Shown here: positions 45,351-55,340 of the stretch, one piece after another
Layout of the letters: the number at the start of each line of letters is the position of its first letter
Numbering within the stretch: position 1 is the stretch's first letter
NCBI GenBank assembly: GCA_016714895.1
Contig: JADKBV010000001.1
Location: forward strand, 1,240,001 to 1,304,000
Direction: 5' to 3'
Length of the DNA stretch: 64,000 nucleotides
DNA from: Saprospiraceae bacterium
GTDB lineage: Bacteria > Bacteroidota > Bacteroidia > Chitinophagales > Saprospiraceae
Program-made: the position numbers and the translations under genes
Notes under the pieces: model-generated
Told to the model about the DNA's origin: nothing
Database searches by the model: none
The model's input: the letters and a program-made list of their open reading frames with translations, nothing else

Positions 45351-46052
45351 ATGTGGGCAGTAGTTACCGGAGCAACCAAAGGAATCGGATTAGCCATAGC
45401 AGAAAAACTGGCAGCTGAAGGTGTTAATCTCATCGTCTGTGCAAGAAATCTTTCTGACCTTGACAGAATGAAAACGACTTTTAAAGAAACGTACAAAAAT
45501 ACAGCTTTAGTCACCGTAAAAGCAGATCTATCCAAAAGAGAAGATATCTCAAACTTTGCAAAAATCGTTCTTGAAACTTGTGACAGTCCGGATTATCTTA
45601 TCAATAATGCCGGAATCTATGTCGGCGGTTCCTTAGCAGATGAACCCGATGAAAACCTTCCGTTCATGATCGAAACCAATCTCTACAGTGCTTATTATCT
45701 CACCAAGGCATTACTCACACCGATGAAAGCTTATAAAAAAGGTCATATCATCAATATGTGCAGCATTGCCAGTAAGATAGCGTATCCTAATGGGGGATCT
45801 TATTCCATTTCAAAATTTGCTTTGTTGGGATTTTCAAAAGTATTGAGAGAAGAACTCAAAAATGACGGCATCAAAGTAACAGCAGTTTTGCCGGGAGCCA
45901 CATGGTCTGATTCCTGGAAAGGTGCCACCCTGCCACAGGATCGTATTATGGAAGCCCGGGATATAGCAGACAGTATCTGGAATATCCTTAATCTCGGACC
46001 TTCATGTGTCGTGGAAGAAATTACCCTGCGACCTCAGTTAGGAGATTTGTAA
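45351..46052 (+). CDS. Short-chain dehydrogenase/reductase
   Basis: 233 residues. The NAD(P) motif TGATKGIG is at residues 6-13 and the catalytic pair Tyr151/Lys155 in SYSISK; the NNAG motif (residues 85-88) is present. Cytosolic oxidoreductase of unknown substrate. It is 51 bases after the methyltransferase gene and 10 before the deiodinase-like gene, so the two may be co-transcribed. Confidence 0.9.
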   Translation: MWAVVTGATKGIGLAIAEKLAAEGVNLIVCARNLSDLDRMKTTFKETYKNTALVTVKADLSKREDISNFAKIVLETCDSPDYLINNAGIYVGGSLADEPDENLPFMIETNLYSAYYLTKALLTPMKAYKKGHIINMCSIASKIAYPNGGSYSISKFALLGFSKVLREELKNDGIKVTAVLPGATWSDSWKGATLPQDRIMEARDIADSIWNILNLGPSCVVEEITLRPQLGDL

Positions 46053-46062
46053 AATCAGGTCT

Positions 46063-46728
46063 ATGGAATCCAATACCTTTATTCCTTACCGTACAGAAGA
46101 CCTGACTTTGGAAGCACAAAAAGTACGGGTTGAATCCTTTTACAAAACCATGTCAGAAAGACGTTCAGTCCGTCATTTTTCTAACCGGGAAGTGGATGAA
46201 AAAATCATCAGAACATTGATCAATACAGCGGGAACAGCTCCTTCAGGTGCCAATAAACAACCCTGGACGTTTTGTGCAATCTCTTCACCGGAAATCAAAC
46301 AAAAGATCAGAGAAGCTGCTGAAAAAGAAGAATATGAAAACTACCATGGAAGGATGTCGGATGAGTGGCTTCAGGATTTACAAAAATTTGATACCAATTG
46401 GGTAAAAGAATTCCTTACTGAGGCTCCCTGGTTGATTGTAATATTCAAAAAATCTTATGATATTGATAAAAACGGTACCAAATCAAAAAACTACTATGTT
46501 CAGGAATCCGTAGGTATTGCCTCCGGAATATTTATCACAGCTGTTCACATGGCGGGATTGGTGACGCTGACCCACACACCAAGTCCTATGGGTTTTTTGC
46601 AGGAAATTCTCGGTAGACCCGAAAATGAAAAACCATTTTTATTGCTGCCTGTAGGTTATCCGGCAGAAAACTGTTTGGTACCTGATATAAAAAGAAAAAG
46701 CGAAAATGAGATTTCGCTTTTCTTTTGA
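46063..46728 (+). CDS. Nitroreductase-fold flavoprotein, probable iodotyrosine deiodinase homologue
   Basis: 221 residues, FMN-binding nitroreductase fold. The phosphate-binding pattern RRSVRHFS (residues 33-40), TAPSGANKQPW (58-68) and LTHTPSPMG are present. The triad that binds the halotyrosine zwitterion in human deiodinase (Glu157, Tyr161, Lys182) is kept as Glu90, Tyr94 and Lys115, with the same spacing (EYENY and NWVKEFL). The C-terminal LGRPENEKPFLLLPVGYP is close to the deiodinase family. A bacterial deiodinase has been described from Haliscomenobacter, a Saprospirales genus. Function inferred: reductive dehalogenation of halotyrosines or a related flavin reaction. Confidence 0.85.
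   Translation: MESNTFIPYRTEDLTLEAQKVRVESFYKTMSERRSVRHFSNREVDEKIIRTLINTAGTAPSGANKQPWTFCAISSPEIKQKIREAAEKEEYENYHGRMSDEWLQDLQKFDTNWVKEFLTEAPWLIVIFKKSYDIDKNGTKSKNYYVQESVGIASGIFITAVHMAGLVTLTHTPSPMGFLQEILGRPENEKPFLLLPVGYPAENCLVPDIKRKSENEISLFF
46696..46721. terminator. Bidirectional terminator inside the 3' end of the deiodinase-like gene
   Basis: AAAAGCGAAA (46696-46705) pairs with TTTCGCTTTT (46712-46721), loop 46706-46711. The stem ends five bases before the stop codon of the plus gene. The T-rich arms on both strands suit both convergent genes. Confidence 0.6.
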
Positions 46729-46735
46729 TTATGTT

Positions 46736-48187
46736 TTATTTTCTGGGAATCAGATTAAATTCAACTCTTCGGTTGAGGGCCTTTCCTTTGTCATTGGCAT
46801 TGGTCGTAATCGGGCGTGAATCTCCGTATCCCGCATAATTTAATCTGGAGTCAGACACACCTTGTTTGATCAGATAATCGTAACAAGCTTTGGCTCTTCT
46901 TTCTGACAATGTTTGGTTAAACGCAGGCCTTCCTACATTGTCTGTATGACCGCTGATAATCATGTTAAAATCAGGATAACGATCCATAATGCCTGCGATT
47001 TGTTTTAAAACAGCATTGGATTCTCCTTTCAGAACCGCACTGCCAGTTTCAAACTGCACTGCCTGCATCGCCACATCCAATGTCTTTTTATCTTCTTTGG
47101 CTATTTCCGGACATCCGTTATTGGCCACACTACCCGGAAGTTTTGGACATTCGTCTTCATGGTCCGGTATTCCGTCGCCGTCTGTATCAGGGCAACCACC
47201 GTAAACACGCAAACCTTTAGCATCCGGACATTTATCAATACTATCGGGTATTCCGTCGCCATCCATATCTTTTTCAGGACAGCCGTCATTGTCAGCAAGA
47301 CCCGGCTTATCCGGACATTTGTCTTTGTCATCCGGAATTCCGTCACCATCTCTGTCTGTAAAAGGACATCCTTTGTTGGCTTTGCTTCCGGTCACATTCG
47401 GACATTCATCTTCATGATCCGGAATGCCATCACCATCGCTATCCGGACATCCGTTGTAAATCTGAGGACCTGCAACATCCGGGCACTTATCCTGGTAATC
47501 AGGAACACCGTCACCATCTTTGTCAGGACAACCTTTCATTGAAGGTATACCTTTTTCATTAGGACAAAGATCGAGATCGTCAACGACTCCATCTCCGTCA
47601 CTATCCTTAATCATAGGTTTTTCTTCTTCTTTCGGTTTTTCTTCTTTAGGCTTTTGAGCCAATAAATAGATAAATCCCAATCCATGATGCAGATTGTTTC
47701 TGTTTTCAGCAAATGAAAAACGATACTCTAACTGATAATTAAAATAAGCATTGGGAGCAATGCGAAAATTCAGACCTCCGCCAATCGGAATCTGCAGGTT
47801 AAAATCTCCGCCCAATTCCTGAACCCCACCTATTCCTCCCATAACGTATGGGGAAATGATTCTTTCAGGTTTGTAAAAATGGTATTGAGCTACCGCATCA
47901 AGACTGACAAACCGCGTAAATTGAACTTCTGTAGAATCTTCAATATTATTGATATTACCGTATTTAACAGGAATATTGATTGAAAAATTATTAGTAAAAT
48001 TGTGTTGGTAACCGATTTCAAAACCATGACGGTAATCCTTAAAATTAAATAAGTTGCCGCCATTCTGAGACTGGTAGTCCACAAACAACTTTTTGAAAGT
48101 CACTCCTGAACGAAATGCAGGGTTTTGTCCGTTTCCTTCAGTAAGGAATATACACAACAAAAACAAAACGAAAAGATGTATTCTCAT
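46736..48187 (-). CDS. OmpA family protein with thrombospondin type-3 repeats
   Basis: 483 residues. The signal peptide ends EGNGQ. Residues about 25-185 form an eight-strand-like beta-barrel; then come six calcium-binding repeats of the form DxDGDGxxDxxDxCP; then the OmpA C-terminal domain (ISGHTDNVG, LSERRAKACYDYLI, ALNRRVEFNL) that binds peptidoglycan. It anchors the outer membrane to the wall; the repeats make a stiff, calcium-stabilised spacer. Convergent with the deiodinase-like gene, seven bases apart. Confidence 0.93.
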   Translation of the reverse strand: MRIHLFVLFLLCIFLTEGNGQNPAFRSGVTFKKLFVDYQSQNGGNLFNFKDYRHGFEIGYQHNFTNNFSINIPVKYGNINNIEDSTEVQFTRFVSLDAVAQYHFYKPERIISPYVMGGIGGVQELGGDFNLQIPIGGGLNFRIAPNAYFNYQLEYRFSFAENRNNLHHGLGFIYLLAQKPKEEKPKEEEKPMIKDSDGDGVVDDLDLCPNEKGIPSMKGCPDKDGDGVPDYQDKCPDVAGPQIYNGCPDSDGDGIPDHEDECPNVTGSKANKGCPFTDRDGDGIPDDKDKCPDKPGLADNDGCPEKDMDGDGIPDSIDKCPDAKGLRVYGGCPDTDGDGIPDHEDECPKLPGSVANNGCPEIAKEDKKTLDVAMQAVQFETGSAVLKGESNAVLKQIAGIMDRYPDFNMIISGHTDNVGRPAFNQTLSERRAKACYDYLIKQGVSDSRLNYAGYGDSRPITTNANDKGKALNRRVEFNLIPRK

Positions 48188-48521
48188 AATAAAGTATTAA
48201 ACTTTAACCAAAATAAAGGCAAAATTAATAAATATTTCAGACGTTAGTACATTTTTCTTAAAATATTACATTTTTTTACCATATGTTTAGATTTGGAATA
48301 CAACAGATTTTCATTTTTGTTCAGTCGTTTATATACTATTTTACCTTGTTTTGTCTTATGGATCAGTCAAAACTGATTGTATACAAACCGTTTTAAAGCA
48401 AAATGCAGCTAAAAACTCTAACCATAAAAATATGATTAAAATATACAATTTGTTAGTACCTCCCGGTTAATTTCCCAAAAAGGTATACAAATCCCTCTTC
48501 CTGAAAAAGTGTATTTTGTTT
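48188..48521. other. Intergenic region, 334 bases
   Basis: Lies between the sucB stop and the OmpA start, both on the minus strand. A TAATTTTG box (minus, 48227-48220) 33 bases before the OmpA ATG is a candidate promoter. No terminator-like hairpin was seen after sucB. Confidence 0.35.
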
Positions 48522-49760
48522 TTATAACTCCATCAATAAAGTCACCGGATCTTCTAAAAGTTCTTTGACTTTAACCAAAAATGTAACGGAAGTACTACCG
48601 TCGATGATACGATGGTCATAAGAAAGAGCCAGGTACATCATAGGCCTGATCTCGACTTTTCCGTCTATAGCGACAGGTCTGTCTTTGATGGCATGCATAC
48701 CCAATATGGCCGATTGTGGTTCGTTGATAATCGGTGTACTCACCAATGATCCGAAAACCCCTCCGTTGGTAATGGTAAACGTTCCACCTTTCATTTCTTC
48801 CAAAGATAGTTTGCCGGCTCTCGCTTTGTCCGCCAGATCTTTGATGGCAAATTCGATTTCATGAAAACCTAGTGACTCAACATTGTGAACAGGTGGTACG
48901 ACCAAACCATTCGGTGTGGAGATGGCTATAGAAATATCCACATAATCATGATAGATAATGTCGGTTCCGTCAATCATGGCGTTGACATCAGGCATTTCCA
49001 TCAGTACTTTTGCGCATGCTTTTGCAAAAAGAGACATGTAGCCGAGTTTGATTCCGTGTTTGGCAACAAATTTATCCTGATATTTTTTTCTCAATTCATT
49101 TAATGCGGTCAAATCCACTTCATTAAAAGTGGTGAGCATAGCTGTCTGATTTTTAGCTGAAACCAGTCTTGCCGCAATCGTTCGTCTCATTCTGGACATC
49201 TTTTCCACCCTAACCACTCTTTCTCCCGAAGTTGATTTGACCGGAGCAGCAACAGAAGCTGTGTTTGATGGAGTCGTCGTTGTTTGTACCGCTTTATTTT
49301 GTACTGCCAATACGGCATCCTCTTTGGTGATTCTGCCATCTTTACCTGTACCTGAAACGGATGAGGTATCTATATTTTCTTCTCTCAATATTTTGCCTGC
49401 AGCAGGAGAAGGATGTCCCGTTGCATAGTTTGTCGTCGGAGCGCTTACAGCGGAAGGAGCCGCCTCAACAGTCGGAGCGACAGGAGTTGCCGGTGTGGGT
49501 GAAACGACATTACCCTGGGTTACACTGGTATCGATTCTGGCTACCAGAGCACCTATGGAAAGATCATCTCCCTCCTTAGCGACATGAATCAGTTTTCCGC
49601 TGGCTTCTGCCGGAAATTCCAAGGTGGCTTTATCAGATTCAAACTCGCATATGGGTTCGTCAATTTTGACAAAATCGCCATCTTTTTTCAACCATTGAGA
49701 TAAAGTTACTTCAGTTATGGATTCCCCGATAGTGGGTACTTTCATTTCTACGATGCTCAT
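48522..49760 (-). CDS. sucB: Dihydrolipoyllysine succinyltransferase (2-oxoglutarate dehydrogenase E2)
   Basis: 412 residues from ATG 49760 (MSIVEMKVPTIGESITEV); 14 extra residues from an upstream start are not family-like. The lipoyl domain carries the lipoylated Lys44 in FESDKATLEFP; an Ala/Pro/Thr-rich linker follows, then the E3-binding domain (HPSPAAGKILREENIDTS); the catalytic domain ends SYDHRIIDG with His383 and Asp387. It transfers succinyl groups to CoA in the TCA cycle. No sucA lies adjacent, so E1 must be encoded elsewhere. Confidence 0.94.
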   Translation of the reverse strand: MSIVEMKVPTIGESITEVTLSQWLKKDGDFVKIDEPICEFESDKATLEFPAEASGKLIHVAKEGDDLSIGALVARIDTSVTQGNVVSPTPATPVAPTVEAAPSAVSAPTTNYATGHPSPAAGKILREENIDTSSVSGTGKDGRITKEDAVLAVQNKAVQTTTTPSNTASVAAPVKSTSGERVVRVEKMSRMRRTIAARLVSAKNQTAMLTTFNEVDLTALNELRKKYQDKFVAKHGIKLGYMSLFAKACAKVLMEMPDVNAMIDGTDIIYHDYVDISIAISTPNGLVVPPVHNVESLGFHEIEFAIKDLADKARAGKLSLEEMKGGTFTITNGGVFGSLVSTPIINEPQSAILGMHAIKDRPVAIDGKVEIRPMMYLALSYDHRIIDGSTSVTFLVKVKELLEDPVTLLMEL

Positions 49761-49941
49761 GAAATCAAATTTTGCACAAAAATAAGGGTTCATGGTCTTC
49801 ACAACAACAATTAGACCGAAAAATTACATATTTTTTTAGACATGCCTAAATTTAATTTTTAATTTACTGAAAAAATAAATAAAAACGTCTTTAACTTTTT
49901 TGATTAAAGGTTGTTATGGAGAAGTACATCTTAATAAATAC

Positions 49942-51033
49942 ATGAATTTTCACTCATTACCCATAAAAAATATAAGAAAAGAAACAGAGGACGCCTATTC
50001 CTTAATTTTCGACATAGCCGGTGACTTATCTTCCACTTTTCAACACAAGGCAGGACAGTACGTCACCCTTCGATCAGAGATTAACGGCGAAGATATCCGC
50101 AGGCCTTATTCTATCAACAGCAGGCCGGGAGATGCGGATTTTTCGGTAACCATTAAAAAAGTCAAAGGCGGAAAAATGTCACATCTGTTGTCAACTTTTA
50201 AATCGGGAGATACGCTGTTGATTTCCGAACCTGAAGGACATTTTACGGTTGTGCCCGAACATTCTCAAAAAAGATCCTTATATTTTATCGCTGCCGGTAG
50301 CGGAATCACACCAATCATGTCCATGCTTCAATCCATACTGGAAGATGAACCAAAAAGTGTTTGTTATCTTTTGTACGGAAGCAGAAACGAACAAGAGATT
50401 ATTTTCAGAGAATCTTTGGAAAAACTATCAGACAAATATTCAGGACAATTATTTGTCAAACATGTACTTTCCAATCCGATAACAACAAAAGCCAGCGGAT
50501 TATCCGGTTGGCTGGGTAAAAAAGAAACGAGCTGGTCCGGTGAAAAAGGCAGGATTTCTCCTTCCGTTGTTTCAGGGTTTTTAGAGGATTATCCCGGACA
50601 AAAAGATAAACAATTTTATATCTGCGGTCCCGGTGATATGATTGAAAAAGTAGAAAAACATCTGATGCTGGAAGGTTTTGTCTCACAACAGATTCACAAA
50701 GAATTTTTCACCCCTGCTGCCAAAAAATCCGCTTCAACTTCACAATCCGCTGAAGGAACATCCAGAGTTGAAGTAATACTCAAAGGACAACAGCATCAGT
50801 TTGACATTCCTAAAAATAAAATTATTCTGGATGTTCTGGTTGAAAACAAACTTGACCCGCCATACTCTTGTACCAGCGGCGCCTGTTCAACTTGTATTGC
50901 CAAAGTCACGTCAGGACAAGTCAAAATGGAAACTTGTTATGCCCTCGAAGATGATGAAGTGGCCGCAGGATATATCCTTACCTGCCAGGCAAAAGCCATC
51001 AGTGAAGAAGTTTCTCTTACTTACGACGTTTAA
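49942..51033 (+). CDS. Ferredoxin-NADP reductase-like oxidoreductase with 2Fe-2S domain (PaaE-like)
   Basis: 363 residues from ATG 49942; a TTG frame start at 49900 adds 14 residues with no support. Layout: FAD-binding domain (RRPYSINSRPGD), NAD(P)-binding domain (AAGSGITPIMSML, ICGPGDMIEKVE) and a C-terminal plant-type 2Fe-2S domain with Cys310, Cys315, Cys318 and Cys348 (CTSGACSTC, then LTCQ). This is the PaaE architecture, but no other phenylacetate genes are near, so it is more likely a general electron donor to an oxygenase or desaturase. Confidence 0.85.
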   Translation: MNFHSLPIKNIRKETEDAYSLIFDIAGDLSSTFQHKAGQYVTLRSEINGEDIRRPYSINSRPGDADFSVTIKKVKGGKMSHLLSTFKSGDTLLISEPEGHFTVVPEHSQKRSLYFIAAGSGITPIMSMLQSILEDEPKSVCYLLYGSRNEQEIIFRESLEKLSDKYSGQLFVKHVLSNPITTKASGLSGWLGKKETSWSGEKGRISPSVVSGFLEDYPGQKDKQFYICGPGDMIEKVEKHLMLEGFVSQQIHKEFFTPAAKKSASTSQSAEGTSRVEVILKGQQHQFDIPKNKIILDVLVENKLDPPYSCTSGACSTCIAKVTSGQVKMETCYALEDDEVAAGYILTCQAKAISEEVSLTYDV

Positions 51034-51063
51034 ATAAAGATTATTTAAAAAAAATATTACCGA

Positions 51064-51681
51064 ATGGTCAATCAATTCAAATTACATCCCTGGCACGGCA
51101 TCAGAAGAGGCAATGAAGCCCCTGAACTGGTGACATCTTTTATCGAAATCATACCCAGTGATACCGTAAAATACGAAATCGACAAACATTCAGGATATCT
51201 CATGGTCGACCGACCCCAGAAATTTTCGAATATTGTACCGGCCTTATATGGTTTTATTCCTCAAACATATTGTGCAGAAAATGTTGCAGCCTGTAATATG
51301 GCAGCAACCGGAAGAACAAATATCCTGGGAGATGGTGACCCTTTGGATATTCTTGTTTTGACAGAAAGAGAAATCACCCACGGAGATATTATCGTCAGGG
51401 CGATTCCGATCGGCGGATTCCGATTGATTGATAATAATGAAGCTGATGACAAAATTATTGCTGTGCTCAACAATGATGAGGTTTACAATATGTGGAAAGA
51501 CCTCAAAGATGTGCCTAAAACCATCATCAACAGGTTAAAACACTATTTCCTTACCTACAAACAAATGCCTGACAAAGAACCTACCTGCTATATCGATGAG
51601 GTGTATGGACGGGATACCGCACATGAAGTCATCAACGCAAGTATTCGTGACTACGAAAGACATTTTATGGGAAAAGCCTGA
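51064..51681 (+). CDS. ppa: Inorganic pyrophosphatase
   Basis: 205 residues, family I soluble pyrophosphatase. The metal-binding signature DGDPLDILVL (residues 90-99, with Asp90, Asp92 and Asp95) is intact. It hydrolyses pyrophosphate to drive biosynthesis. It starts 30 bases after the oxidoreductase gene and is probably co-transcribed with it. Confidence 0.95.
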   Translation: MVNQFKLHPWHGIRRGNEAPELVTSFIEIIPSDTVKYEIDKHSGYLMVDRPQKFSNIVPALYGFIPQTYCAENVAACNMAATGRTNILGDGDPLDILVLTEREITHGDIIVRAIPIGGFRLIDNNEADDKIIAVLNNDEVYNMWKDLKDVPKTIINRLKHYFLTYKQMPDKEPTCYIDEVYGRDTAHEVINASIRDYERHFMGKA

Positions 51682-51763
51682 TATCCCGGTATAATATCAT
51701 TATATTTTTTACCCGCAACATAGCCAGGTTATGTTAAAATCATTTTGGTATAAAAAAGGGATT

Positions 51764-52663
51764 TTATTTTTTTCCTAACCAATTGTTGATGTATTTCACC
51801 ACATTTTTGCTGCCATAAAAATACCGGTGATGAGAAAATCTGGATCCCAAAGCCGTATCATCATCAGTCATTCCGGTTACATCCAAAAAGTGAACCCTAC
51901 CCTTTTTTGCTTTTTCTTTCGACTCTGCCTTCGTTTTCAACGGTGCATCAATCTCAATTTGTGTATTTCCATAAATCCCCAACCTTGGAAAAGGAATCAG
52001 AACGTTGGCAAAGCGCAGTGTTTTATCTTCCTTATGAAATAAAACATGGATATCTTTTGCAATTCCCGACAGGTGCGAAAACGAATGTTCAAATACATCA
52101 GCGGGTACATCAGGTGCACATAAAAACATCTGATTTACCTGATAAGCCGGTGGTGTTTGTTTCCACGAATGTGTAAAACCTTCCAAAACCCTGTTTCCCA
52201 TAGAATGTGCCAAAAAAGAAACAAAAAGGTGAATACCTTGTTCAAAACAGGTTTCATGCAACAAGGACAATTGGTGTTCAAAAAACCTTCCTTTGGCAAA
52301 AGCAAGGTTTCTGTTTTCTATCGTATATAATCCCGATTCCCACTGAAAAGAGCATACCTGAGTCACATCATGTGAAGGATCATCAAATATTTCCTGATGC
52401 ATCGTATAACCACTTAATGCTGCAAACCACGGATTTTCAGCAAGATACCCATGAATATAAATTAATATATGTAGGTTTTTTCTGCCTTGATTTTGTAATG
52501 AATCCAATACCAGTTTCTGCCAGTTACCTGCTCCTTCAACAACTTTGTCTTTATAGATAAATCCTTTGGAAAGTTTGTAAATCCCTCCTGTAGCCACAAA
52601 AGATTTGTGTAAATCCAAACCATTAACACGCAAAAAAAAATGATCTGCTTTTTTTGTTAACAT
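51764..52663 (-). CDS. Alpha/beta hydrolase, DUF900-like
   Basis: 299 residues. The nucleophile elbow AHSMGNRV and the oxyanion-side IYIHGYLAENP mark an alpha/beta hydrolase; the overall pattern resembles the DUF900 family. No signal peptide. Substrate unknown. It starts 10 bases after the glucanotransferase stop (reading on the minus strand), so it is likely in the same transcript. Confidence 0.8.
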   Translation of the reverse strand: MLTKKADHFFLRVNGLDLHKSFVATGGIYKLSKGFIYKDKVVEGAGNWQKLVLDSLQNQGRKNLHILIYIHGYLAENPWFAALSGYTMHQEIFDDPSHDVTQVCSFQWESGLYTIENRNLAFAKGRFFEHQLSLLHETCFEQGIHLFVSFLAHSMGNRVLEGFTHSWKQTPPAYQVNQMFLCAPDVPADVFEHSFSHLSGIAKDIHVLFHKEDKTLRFANVLIPFPRLGIYGNTQIEIDAPLKTKAESKEKAKKGRVHFLDVTGMTDDDTALGSRFSHHRYFYGSKNVVKYINNWLGKK

Positions 52664-52673
52664 ACAAAGATAA

Positions 52674-55340
52674 TTACGGTCTGTACCTTTTAATCATATC
52701 TTTTATCTGTTCATTAAATTTTGTTTGAGCCAAAAGATCCTCTATATTCATGTGAAACCTGAACCGCCAGTAATGTTTCGGATTACTTGGTTCGTTGATT
52801 TGTTCAGCAAAAGCATCCATCCTGCGAAGGTCGGTGTCTATACCTACCAGATCCTGTAATGGAAATATCGCCAGCATAGAAGGACCTGAAAGGTGATCTT
52901 CCACTATATATTGTACAATTCTGGGTTCTGCTTTCATAGGTGTATAACCATAACCAAACATATAATTATAATAAAATTCTTTAGCTGTTTCGTGATCACC
53001 TTCCCACCATCCTCTGATCGTAGACATATCATGACAAGATGGACTGGATACTGAAAAGTAAGGATATTCCTGTGTTTTCCCGAATTTTGAATTACCCTTA
53101 GGCATCCTTTGGATTTCAAGTGACATGATATTCATGGCTTGCATGACTCCGGGAACGGATTTTGGTATCATGCCCAAATCTTCACCACAGATCAGCATAT
53201 TTGAAGCATCCAGAAGGGCAGGAAGTTTCCGAAGGGCCTGATTTTTCCAAAAATCTTCGTGTCTTTCAAAATAGTAGTGATTGTAGAGGTTCTGAACAAT
53301 ACGTTTTTGATCATCAGGAAGACATTGAAAAGAATAGGTCGTGTGAACGGTAATTCTCGGGTTGTACAATATCTGTCCGTCTTTATGTTCTTCAATAAAA
53401 ATTACTTCTGAAAATAATTTGAGTAATATGTCTTCGACATCGAGGTATTCAGGATTTTGCTTAATAAATTGATGAATACTTGTCTGGTCGGAAAAATGTG
53501 CTTTAAAGACCATCATTCCTTCATTTGTTTTTTCAAAAAAAGTTTCAGGAGCTTTATGATGCAATCCAAAATAATGGCTGATCAACTCTTCAGTGATAAA
53601 GGGTTTGGTATATCTCTCAATCTGACCTTTCAGCCCGCTACCTGTGATTTCATCCCGGGTTAATGGCAATCTGGGATTAAACAACCCCATAGTTCCCGAA
53701 ATCTGATTTGTTGGTATCTGCCAAATCCTAAAAAATCCAAGGATGTGGTCAATTCTTAAAACATCAAAATATTCGTTGAGTTTTTTCATTCTGTTTTTCC
53801 ACCAATTGAAATCATCTTTGGCCATTTCAGCCCAGTTATATGTCGGAAAACCCCAATTTTGGCCCAACACAGCAAAATCATCCGGTGGTGCTCCCGCCTG
53901 TTCGTCCATATTGTACAAATGAGGCGCTATCCAGGCATCACAACTATATCGATAGATGCCGATCGGAAGATCACCCTTGAGGGCTACCCCTTTGGATCTG
54001 GCATAATCTCTTGCTTCCATGAGCTGAATGTGTGCATAATATTGGATAAAGGTATAAAAACCTACCTGATCCTGAAAATCAGGATTTTGTTTTAATAATT
54101 CGTCTGTTTTTTGGCGCTCATAATTTGAAAATTCAGGCCATTCATCAAACCGGCAACTTTGGTATTTGTCTCTTAATGCACAAAAAACAGCATATGGCGA
54201 CAACCACGAATCATTGTTTTTCAAAAAAGAAACAACCTCTTTTTCTTTAAAAAAGGTATCTTTTTTTTCATTATAAAGAATTCTGAAATATTTCATTTTG
54301 ATTTCCAGAACTTTTTCGAAATCAATCTGATCCAAAACATTTAAGGCAACTTTATCTTTTTGAAGATTTTTTCCAAAAGTTTTATCTTTTGAAGGGCCGA
54401 TTTTTTCAATATTTACATACAATGGATGAAGGGCAAAAACAGATATTGCCGCATAGGGATAACTGTCCTGCCATGTTTTATTGGCGATGGTATCATTGAC
54501 CGGAAGAACCTGAATCATTTTTAGACCTACTGATGAAGCCCAATCTGTAAAACTGATCAGGTCAGAAAATTCTCCGATGCCCATACCATCCCCGGACCTT
54601 AGAGAAAAAATCGGAATGGCCACACCGGCACCTTTCCATGGTGTACCAAACCGGAAATCCTGATCATGAATGATACAGGAAAAAGGTTTCACTTCCGGTA
54701 AAAACTTTTTGAAGACCCTGTTTTCGCCAACCTCCCATTCTGTAATATCGCCGTTTTGTGTATTCAGCACAACATATTTATACTGAATATTGATATCATA
54801 GTTTTCCAAGGGAATGGATATTTTCCATACCGGATATTCCACTACTTCCATAGATACCGGTTTCAGCCATTTTCCTAAAGCTTCATGGCTTCCGGTGATA
54901 CCCAGAGAAAGATGCTGCGGCAAAGTAGCCGTCATATAAATCTCCAGTCTGTTGCCTTCAATTTTTTTGTTTGTTTTATGGGTATTTTTTCTGTCCTTAC
55001 CGGAAAAAATGGCTTTTGTGAATGCTGTTGACAAAAAAGCATTGAAAACATTTTCCCGGCTTCTCCAGAAATCATTGATGTAATAATACCTGGTATCATG
55101 GTCACTTAAGGACAAATTTCTGAAAGCACCCCATTCAGGATCAGACAGACCTGAATCAGCCACTAATATATATTTGTAAATGATTCCGGAAGCACCGTTT
55201 GTATTCAGAGAAAGAAACCAGTTTTCACCATCATAGGTTTGCATATGAATGGTGGAATATTGTTGATTTCCGAAAGCATATTGAATAGCTAATTTACGGG
55301 AATCCTGAACTTTATAATGAATATGAAATTGAAGAATCAT
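52674..55340 (-). CDS. malQ: 4-alpha-glucanotransferase with tandem CBM20 domains
   Basis: About 888 residues from ATG 55340 (MILQFHIHYKVQDS); the frame extends to 55403 but the extra 21 residues do not resemble CBM20. Two starch-binding CBM20 domains occupy about residues 1-110 and 128-225; GH77 catalytic sequence follows (RSGDGMGIGEFSDL, YSCDAWIAPHLYNMDEQAGAP, LRIDHILGFFRIW, CGEDLGMIP). The enzyme rearranges maltodextrins during starch or glycogen use. This long form is usual in Bacteroidota. Confidence 0.93.
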   Translation of the reverse strand: MILQFHIHYKVQDSRKLAIQYAFGNQQYSTIHMQTYDGENWFLSLNTNGASGIIYKYILVADSGLSDPEWGAFRNLSLSDHDTRYYYINDFWRSRENVFNAFLSTAFTKAIFSGKDRKNTHKTNKKIEGNRLEIYMTATLPQHLSLGITGSHEALGKWLKPVSMEVVEYPVWKISIPLENYDINIQYKYVVLNTQNGDITEWEVGENRVFKKFLPEVKPFSCIIHDQDFRFGTPWKGAGVAIPIFSLRSGDGMGIGEFSDLISFTDWASSVGLKMIQVLPVNDTIANKTWQDSYPYAAISVFALHPLYVNIEKIGPSKDKTFGKNLQKDKVALNVLDQIDFEKVLEIKMKYFRILYNEKKDTFFKEKEVVSFLKNNDSWLSPYAVFCALRDKYQSCRFDEWPEFSNYERQKTDELLKQNPDFQDQVGFYTFIQYYAHIQLMEARDYARSKGVALKGDLPIGIYRYSCDAWIAPHLYNMDEQAGAPPDDFAVLGQNWGFPTYNWAEMAKDDFNWWKNRMKKLNEYFDVLRIDHILGFFRIWQIPTNQISGTMGLFNPRLPLTRDEITGSGLKGQIERYTKPFITEELISHYFGLHHKAPETFFEKTNEGMMVFKAHFSDQTSIHQFIKQNPEYLDVEDILLKLFSEVIFIEEHKDGQILYNPRITVHTTYSFQCLPDDQKRIVQNLYNHYYFERHEDFWKNQALRKLPALLDASNMLICGEDLGMIPKSVPGVMQAMNIMSLEIQRMPKGNSKFGKTQEYPYFSVSSPSCHDMSTIRGWWEGDHETAKEFYYNYMFGYGYTPMKAEPRIVQYIVEDHLSGPSMLAIFPLQDLVGIDTDLRRMDAFAEQINEPSNPKHYWRFRFHMNIEDLLAQTKFNEQIKDMIKRYRP

